Part shown: one piece after another, positions 60,131 through 64,000 of the stretch
Numbering within the stretch: the stretch's first letter is position 1
Layout: every line of letters begins with the position of its first letter
NCBI GenBank assembly: GCA_030432255.1
Contig: JAUIHS010000004.1
Span: 1 to 64,000 of the forward strand
Length of the DNA: 64,000 nt
Origin: Phycisphaerae bacterium
GTDB lineage: Bacteria; Planctomycetota; Phycisphaerae; Phycisphaerales; UBA1924
Reading direction: 5' to 3'
Made by a program: the position numbers and the translations under genes
Notes under the pieces: model-generated
What the model was told of the DNA's origin: nothing
Databases searched by the model: none
Seen by the model: the letters and a program-made list of their open reading frames with translations, nothing else

Positions 60131-61135
60131 ATGGCTTCCACGCGGACGGCAATCACGATCGGCAATTTCGACGGCGTGCACCGGGGGCACCAGGAACTCT
60201 TCCGGCGTGCGCGGGCTGCCGTGGGATCGACGGGCTCCGGCGGGCGGGTCGTCGTGTTGTCCTTCTGTCCGCACCCGATGCAGGTGCTGCGGCCGGCCGC
60301 TGCACCCCCGATGCTCATGGACTTCCCCCGGCGCGCGGAAGTGATCTGCTCCTTAGGAGTGGACGAGGTGGTGCAACTGGAACCGACGCGCGAGTTGCTC
60401 GGGCAGACGCCCCGCGAGTTTGTCGCTTCGCTGATCGAGCGCTATGAGCCGGTGATCTTCGTGGAGGGGGAGGACTTCCATTTCGGGAAGGGGCGCGCGG
60501 GGAACGTCGAGCGGCTGCGGGCGCTGGGTTCTGAGTTGTCGACGAATAGCGAGCCGATGTACGACGTCGATGTGGTTGAACCGCAGACGGTCGATCTCTC
60601 CGACCAGTCGCTGGTGGTGGCATCGAGCTCGATTGTCAGGTGGCTGGTCCAACATGGTCGGGTTGCGGATGCAGCGCGGGTGTTGGGTCGTCCGTACGAG
60701 ATGACTGGAACGGTCGTGCAGGGGGATCGCAGGGGACGCGAGATCGGGTTTCCGACGGCGAACCTCGAGACGCCGTGCCTGCTGCCCCGGGACGGGGTGT
60801 ACGCGGCACTGGCCCACCTGCCGGATGGGCGCACGAAGACAGCGGCGCTGCACGTCGGCGAGCGGGCCACGTTTGACGACACACGCCGGACCGTCGAAGG
60901 CTACATCCTGGACTGGGATGGTCCGCTGGCGGAAGGGGGCGCGGAGTACGGGTGGCCGCTGCGCTACGAGGTCGTCGGCTGGATTCGCGGCCAGATTGCC
61001 TTCGACTCCATCGATGAGCTGGTTCGTCAAATCGAACTGGATGTCACGGAAACGGAGCGCATCATCGCTCGTCACCGGCAGCGCGCGGGTGCGGGCGTTC
61101 AACTCTCAACAACACGGAAGCAGGTCACGGCGTGA
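60131..61135 (+). CDS. ribF: Bifunctional riboflavin kinase / FAD synthetase
   Basis: A 334-residue enzyme that phosphorylates riboflavin to FMN and adenylylates it to FAD. The N-terminal nucleotidyltransferase domain opens with ITIGNFDGVHRGHQELF (with the HxGH-type motif) and has VEGEDFHFGKGRAGN and SSSIVRWLVQHG. The C-terminal kinase domain has GTVVQGDRRGREIGFPTANL and DGVYAALAHLPDG. Complete, normal length. It overlaps the nrnA start by four bases (GTGA), so the two are coupled; the next gene, a methyltransferase, overlaps nrnA likewise. No FMN riboswitch is visible in the 79 bases upstream. Confidence 0.94.
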   Translation: MASTRTAITIGNFDGVHRGHQELFRRARAAVGSTGSGGRVVVLSFCPHPMQVLRPAAAPPMLMDFPRRAEVICSLGVDEVVQLEPTRELLGQTPREFVASLIERYEPVIFVEGEDFHFGKGRAGNVERLRALGSELSTNSEPMYDVDVVEPQTVDLSDQSLVVASSSIVRWLVQHGRVADAARVLGRPYEMTGTVVQGDRRGREIGFPTANLETPCLLPRDGVYAALAHLPDGRTKTAALHVGERATFDDTRRTVEGYILDWDGPLAEGGAEYGWPLRYEVVGWIRGQIAFDSIDELVRQIELDVTETERIIARHRQRAGAGVQLSTTRKQVTA

Positions 61136-62175
61136 GCGACTGGGCAACGAACACCACACTGGAACGGATTGCGGTTCACCTCCTCGGCGCGGGGCGCATC
61201 GCGCTCCTGACGCACACGCGTCCGGATGGTGACGCGGTCGGGTCGACCATTGCGGTGGCGCGGGCGCTGCAGCACGCGGGCCGTGAGGCGTTCCCGGTGT
61301 ATACGGGGAACTGGTCGCCGCGATTCGACCAATTGGTCGGTCACACGCCGGTGGTCTACGAGGCTCCGGAGTGCTGGGACGAGGCACCGCTGGATGACAT
61401 CGGCGCGGTGCTGGTGCTGGATACCGGTTCATGGTCGCAGTTGATGGAGGCGCACGACTGGCTGGAGCCGCGGCACGCGACCACGGCGCTGATCGATCAC
61501 CATGCGCACGGTGACCCGGACGTAGCGGACCTGCGGGTGATTGAGACGAGTGCGGCGGCCGCGTGTGAGATCGTGGGTCGGCTGTGCTGCCTGATCGTGG
61601 GCGTCGAGTCGGCGACGCAACTGCCGATCGACATTGCCGAGCCGTTGTACGTGGGGCTGGCGACGGACACGGGTTGGTTCCGGCATTCAAACGTTTCACC
61701 GGCGGCGTTCCGCCTCGCGGGCGATCTGCTGGAGGCGGGTGTCGATCACGAGCGGATCTTTGAGATCGTCGAGCAGAACGATCGTCCGGCCCGACTCGCG
61801 CTCATGCAAAGGGCGCTGGCGAGTCTTGAGTACTTCGATGACGAGCGCATCGCGGTGATGACGCTTTCACAGGAGGACTTCCTCAAGGCGGAGGCGGACA
61901 TCGGTGATGCGGGTGGATTCGCGGATCTCCCGCGCATGGTGGGGACGGTCCGGGCGGCTGCGGTCATCATCGAGACGGAGCAGGGCACGGCGAAGGCGAG
62001 TTTCCGCTCCAAGGGGGGTGAGGACTCGGTGGACGTCAACCTGGTCGCCCAGCAGTTGGGTGGCGGCGGACACAAGCATGCGGCGGGGGCGCGGTTGCCG
62101 GGTCCTCTGGCGAGCGCCCGCAAGTCGGTGATCCAGGCCCTGACGGCGCAGGAAGCCCGGAGTGGAGCGCGGTGA
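61132..62175 (+). CDS. nrnA: DHH-family phosphoesterase, NrnA-like (oligoribonuclease / pAp phosphatase)
   Basis: A 347-residue DHH-DHHA1 phosphoesterase. THTRPDGDAVGSTIAVARAL holds the D.D metal site, VLDTGSW another aspartate, IDHHAHGD the DHH motif and ATDTGWFRHSN the fourth site; GGGGHKHAAGA is the DHHA1 substrate-binding motif. NrnA enzymes degrade nanoRNA and convert 3'-phosphoadenosine 5'-phosphate to AMP. The start is GTG 61132, overlapping ribF by four bases; the end overlaps the methyltransferase start by four. The symbol is by homology of motifs; paralogues with cyclic dinucleotide substrates cannot be excluded. Confidence 0.88.
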   Translation: MSDWATNTTLERIAVHLLGAGRIALLTHTRPDGDAVGSTIAVARALQHAGREAFPVYTGNWSPRFDQLVGHTPVVYEAPECWDEAPLDDIGAVLVLDTGSWSQLMEAHDWLEPRHATTALIDHHAHGDPDVADLRVIETSAAAACEIVGRLCCLIVGVESATQLPIDIAEPLYVGLATDTGWFRHSNVSPAAFRLAGDLLEAGVDHERIFEIVEQNDRPARLALMQRALASLEYFDDERIAVMTLSQEDFLKAEADIGDAGGFADLPRMVGTVRAAAVIIETEQGTAKASFRSKGGEDSVDVNLVAQQLGGGGHKHAAGARLPGPLASARKSVIQALTAQEARSGAR

Positions 62176-62921
62176 AGAAGAAGCCACCGTCCCGGAAGCC
62201 GCGGCGTCGCGAGGGATTCAGCAAGCCGCCGCTGCATGTCTTCCCGACGACGCTCTGGGAGTACCCGAGCCAGCATTACGGCGACGCGATCCAGGGTGAC
62301 AAGAACTACGTGGGCGCGACGCCGAGCTGGGTCATCTGGCAGTTGCTGCAGCGTTATACACGTGAGAAGGACTTGATCGTTGACCCGATGTGCGGGGGCG
62401 GGACGACGATTGACGTGGCGCGTGACCTGAACCGGCGCGTGCTCGGCTATGACCTTCAGCCGACACGTGAGGACATCTTCCGCGCTGATGCGCGGAAACT
62501 GCCGGTGGAGGACGGGGTGGTTGACTTCGTATTCATCGATCCACCCTACTCCACGCATGTCGAGTATTCGGATGATCCCCGCTGCATCGGCAGGCTGGAT
62601 GCCGTGGATACGAGTGCCGGTGAGCGACCCTACTACGAGGCGATGGCCCAGGTGATCGCGGAGATTCATCGGGTGATGCGCAACCGTCGGTACATGGGGC
62701 TCTATGTGAGTGATTCGTTTCGCAAGGGTCAGCCCTTCATGCCGATCGGGTTTGAGCTCTTTGCCATCCTGAGGCAGCACTTCAAGCCCGTCGACATCAT
62801 CTCCGTGGTCCGCCACAACCAGAAGCTGAAGCGAGGCAACTGGCGAAAGGCCGCCGTGGAGGGAAACTTCTTCCTGCGTGGGTTCAATTACCTGTTCATT
62901 ATGAAGAAGGAGGAGAGGTAG
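62172..62921 (+). CDS. Orphan amino-type DNA methyltransferase
   Basis: A 249-residue SAM-dependent methyltransferase. IVDPMCGGGTTIDVARDL is the SAM-binding FxGxG-like motif with the TT typical of DNA modification methylases, and FVFIDPPYSTHVEYSD is the catalytic DPPY motif. The motif order (SAM site first, then DPPY) fits a rearranged N4-cytosine or N6-adenine DNA methylase, although an RNA methylase of the TRM11-like group is also possible. There is no restriction endonuclease beside it. It starts with GTG overlapping nrnA by four bases. The N-terminal 15 residues are strongly basic. Located with ribF and nrnA, it may be a housekeeping modification enzyme. Confidence 0.8.
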   Translation: MKKKPPSRKPRRREGFSKPPLHVFPTTLWEYPSQHYGDAIQGDKNYVGATPSWVIWQLLQRYTREKDLIVDPMCGGGTTIDVARDLNRRVLGYDLQPTREDIFRADARKLPVEDGVVDFVFIDPPYSTHVEYSDDPRCIGRLDAVDTSAGERPYYEAMAQVIAEIHRVMRNRRYMGLYVSDSFRKGQPFMPIGFELFAILRQHFKPVDIISVVRHNQKLKRGNWRKAAVEGNFFLRGFNYLFIMKKEER

Positions 62922-62930
62922 CTTGGCTTG

Positions 62931-63007
62931 TAGGTTGTAGCTTGCAGCTTGTAGGTTCTGGCTTCTCGCTTCTTGCTTGCGACAACCTTCAACCTCCAAG
63001 CTCCAAG
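62931..63007. repeat. Heptanucleotide repeat tract (TAGCTTG) with self-complementary halves
   Basis: Eleven units in seven-base phase, from TAGGTTG and TAGCTTG to CTTCAAC and CTCCAAG. The second half is roughly the reverse complement of the first, so the transcript could fold into a long imperfect hairpin. It begins nine bases after the methyltransferase stop. Confidence 0.82.
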
Positions 63008-63023
63008 CTCACAAGCTCCTTCC

Positions 63024-64000
63024 ATGACGGCCTCTGCTTCCAGATCGATGCTCATGGCTCTCGTCGCCGCGGCGGTGTTCGATGTGTTGTTCGGTCTGTC
63101 GTTTCCGCCGGTTTCGGTATGGCCGCTGGCGATGTTGTCGCCGGTTCCGCTGCTGTGGCTGGCGTGGTCGACGAAGCGGCCGGGGTGGGCGGGCCTGGGG
63201 GTGTTTCTGGGGACGCTGCCGCTGTGGCTCCTGCATCACTGGTGGCTGCTGGATGTGACGGCGATGGGGACGCCGGTGCTGATGTTGATCATGGCGGTGT
63301 ATCCGGCGCTCTTCGTGCTTATTGCGGCGCGGATCAGGCGGCGCTGGCAGTGGCCGGACTGGCTGGTCGCGGGGGTGCTGTGGACGGGACTGGAGTTTCT
63401 TCGCGGCGAGGTCATCGGTTACGGCTATCCGTGGTTCATGGTGGCGCACCCGACGATCGAGTCCGGCGCAGCGCGGTGGCTGGCGTCGCAGTCGGGGGTG
63501 TACGGCGTGTCGCTGATCGTGGTGCTGCTGTCGGCACTGCTGCTGAGCGGCGCCGAGGCGAAGCGTCGATGGGCGTGCTGGGGGGTGCGAGCGGCGTCGT
63601 TTGTCGGCATGCTGGTCGTGGCGACGGCGCTGACCTCGATTCCGTGGATGCCACCTGCCGAAGAGGATTCGATCGTGGTTGCGGTGGTGCAGACGAACGT
63701 GCCATCGAGTAACAAGGTCGACTGGATGCTGGAGGAGCGGATCGATTTCTTCGAGGATACGGTCCAGGCGACGGCGGACGTGCTGGAGTACGAGCCTGAT
63801 CTCGTGGTGTGGCCGGAGACGATGTTCCCGGGGTACTCACTGTCGCCGGATGTCGGCGGCCTTGCTGATGCCTTCCCGGACTCGATCTTCTTCCTGCGGA
63901 TGCGCGAAGCACTTCTTCGGTTCCAGGAGGAACTTGGCATCCCGATGCTCGTCGGTTCTGTTGCGGTGGATGATCCGCAGTACGTCGATGAAGAGGTGCG
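63024..64000 (+). CDS. lnt: Apolipoprotein N-acyltransferase (3' end outside the window)
   Basis: At least 325 residues, open to the end of the window. The N-terminal half has six or seven membrane helices (MALVAAAVFDVLFGLSFPP and others, FRGEVIGYGYPWFMVAHPT-like in parts). The nitrilase-like periplasmic domain begins at about VVAVVQTNVPSSNKVDW and contains VVWPETMFPGYS, whose glutamate (about residue 265) is the first of the E-K-C catalytic triad; the lysine and cysteine lie beyond the window. It N-acylates the cysteine of lipoproteins. Start ATG 63024 follows the repeat tract. Another reading frame here is out of phase and not a gene. Confidence 0.86.
   Translation, partial: MTASASRSMLMALVAAAVFDVLFGLSFPPVSVWPLAMLSPVPLLWLAWSTKRPGWAGLGVFLGTLPLWLLHHWWLLDVTAMGTPVLMLIMAVYPALFVLIAARIRRRWQWPDWLVAGVLWTGLEFLRGEVIGYGYPWFMVAHPTIESGAARWLASQSGVYGVSLIVVLLSALLLSGAEAKRRWACWGVRAASFVGMLVVATALTSIPWMPPAEEDSIVVAVVQTNVPSSNKVDWMLEERIDFFEDTVQATADVLEYEPDLVVWPETMFPGYSLSPDVGGLADAFPDSIFFLRMREALLRFQEELGIPMLVGSVAVDDPQYVDEEV

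Noticed and set aside
13150..63007. CRISPR arrays as an explanation for the repeats.
   Set aside because: Units are seven or eight bases with no spacers and no cas genes are present.
62942..63712. A 256-codon plus-strand frame over the start of lnt.
   Set aside because: It is out of phase with the lnt frame at 63024, which has helices and the nitrilase motif; this one is a Gly/Ala/Val shadow.
1..64000. tRNA or rRNA genes.
   Set aside because: No cloverleaf with a GTTC-containing T-loop and no rRNA-like stretches were seen in intergenic regions, although I could not run a covariance search.

Overview
The window comes from a high-GC bacterium of the Planctomycetota, most likely the Phycisphaerae. 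The signs are Ser/Thr kinases fused to a membrane helix and TPR-type repeats, an ECF sigma factor overlapping one of those kinases, secreted proteins ending in the paired GD..GDG..DDLN.IL..W repeat, a giant CARDB surface protein, and the futalosine (menaquinone) gene mqnB. The placement is from gene content and style only. No tRNA, rRNA, CRISPR array, transposase or prophage was recognised.

Bases 1 to about 697 do not belong to the rest. They hold a fragment of a thioredoxin-reductase-like ferredoxin-NADP reductase on the minus strand, joined through an 18-base shared word to a fragment of an NRAMP metal transporter on the plus strand, joined in turn to the truncated 3' end of the giant surface-protein gene. 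This looks like an assembly or amplification chimera at a contig end.

Layout: about 0.7-9.8 kb, giant secreted CARDB protein; 10-13.1 kb, Lhr-like DEXH helicase and PdeM-like phosphoesterase (ligase-associated repair pair, no ligase here); 13.3-18.7 kb, kinase and serine beta-lactamase-like hydrolase; 18.8-24.7 kb, secreted and envelope proteins including a TolC-type lipoprotein; 24.8-29.3 kb, leftward housekeeping genes (Gfo/Idh/MocA oxidoreductase, FmdB-like protein, ATP-grasp protein, ftsY, nusB, ribH); 29.4-33.9 kb, UbiA-type transferase, an orphan protein, MlaE permease, PfkB kinase and a membrane protein; 34.0-38.2 kb, gltX and two paralogous membrane proteins; 38.3-42.6 kb, a lower-GC accessory block of three secreted proteins including an astacin-type protease; 42.7-48.6 kb, thrC, a glutamine amidotransferase, a HigBA-like toxin-antitoxin pair, rpe, a catalytically dead histidine-phosphatase homologue, accD and a MOSC protein; 48.6-53.7 kb, two secreted proteins, then ECF sigma factor plus kinase; 53.9-59.1 kb, pilM-pilN-pilO-pilP-like-pilB operon; 59.3-64 kb, mqnB, then the coupled set ribF-nrnA-DNA methyltransferase, and the start of lnt.

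The most unusual signal is between the genes. At least twelve intergenic regions carry low-complexity tracts with a strict seven-base period (one has eight). The words differ from place to place but keep phase, and most tracts start at or just after a stop codon. They recall the heptanucleotide STRR repeats of heterocystous cyanobacteria. Two regions also share a double-hairpin element with identical internal spacing. In addition, many genes lacking a Shine-Dalgarno sequence have a TANNNT-like -10 box only 6-9 bases before the start codon, suggesting leaderless transcription. The plus strand changes from C-rich to G-rich between about 30 and 34.5 kb whatever the gene direction, as expected at a replication origin or an inversion boundary.
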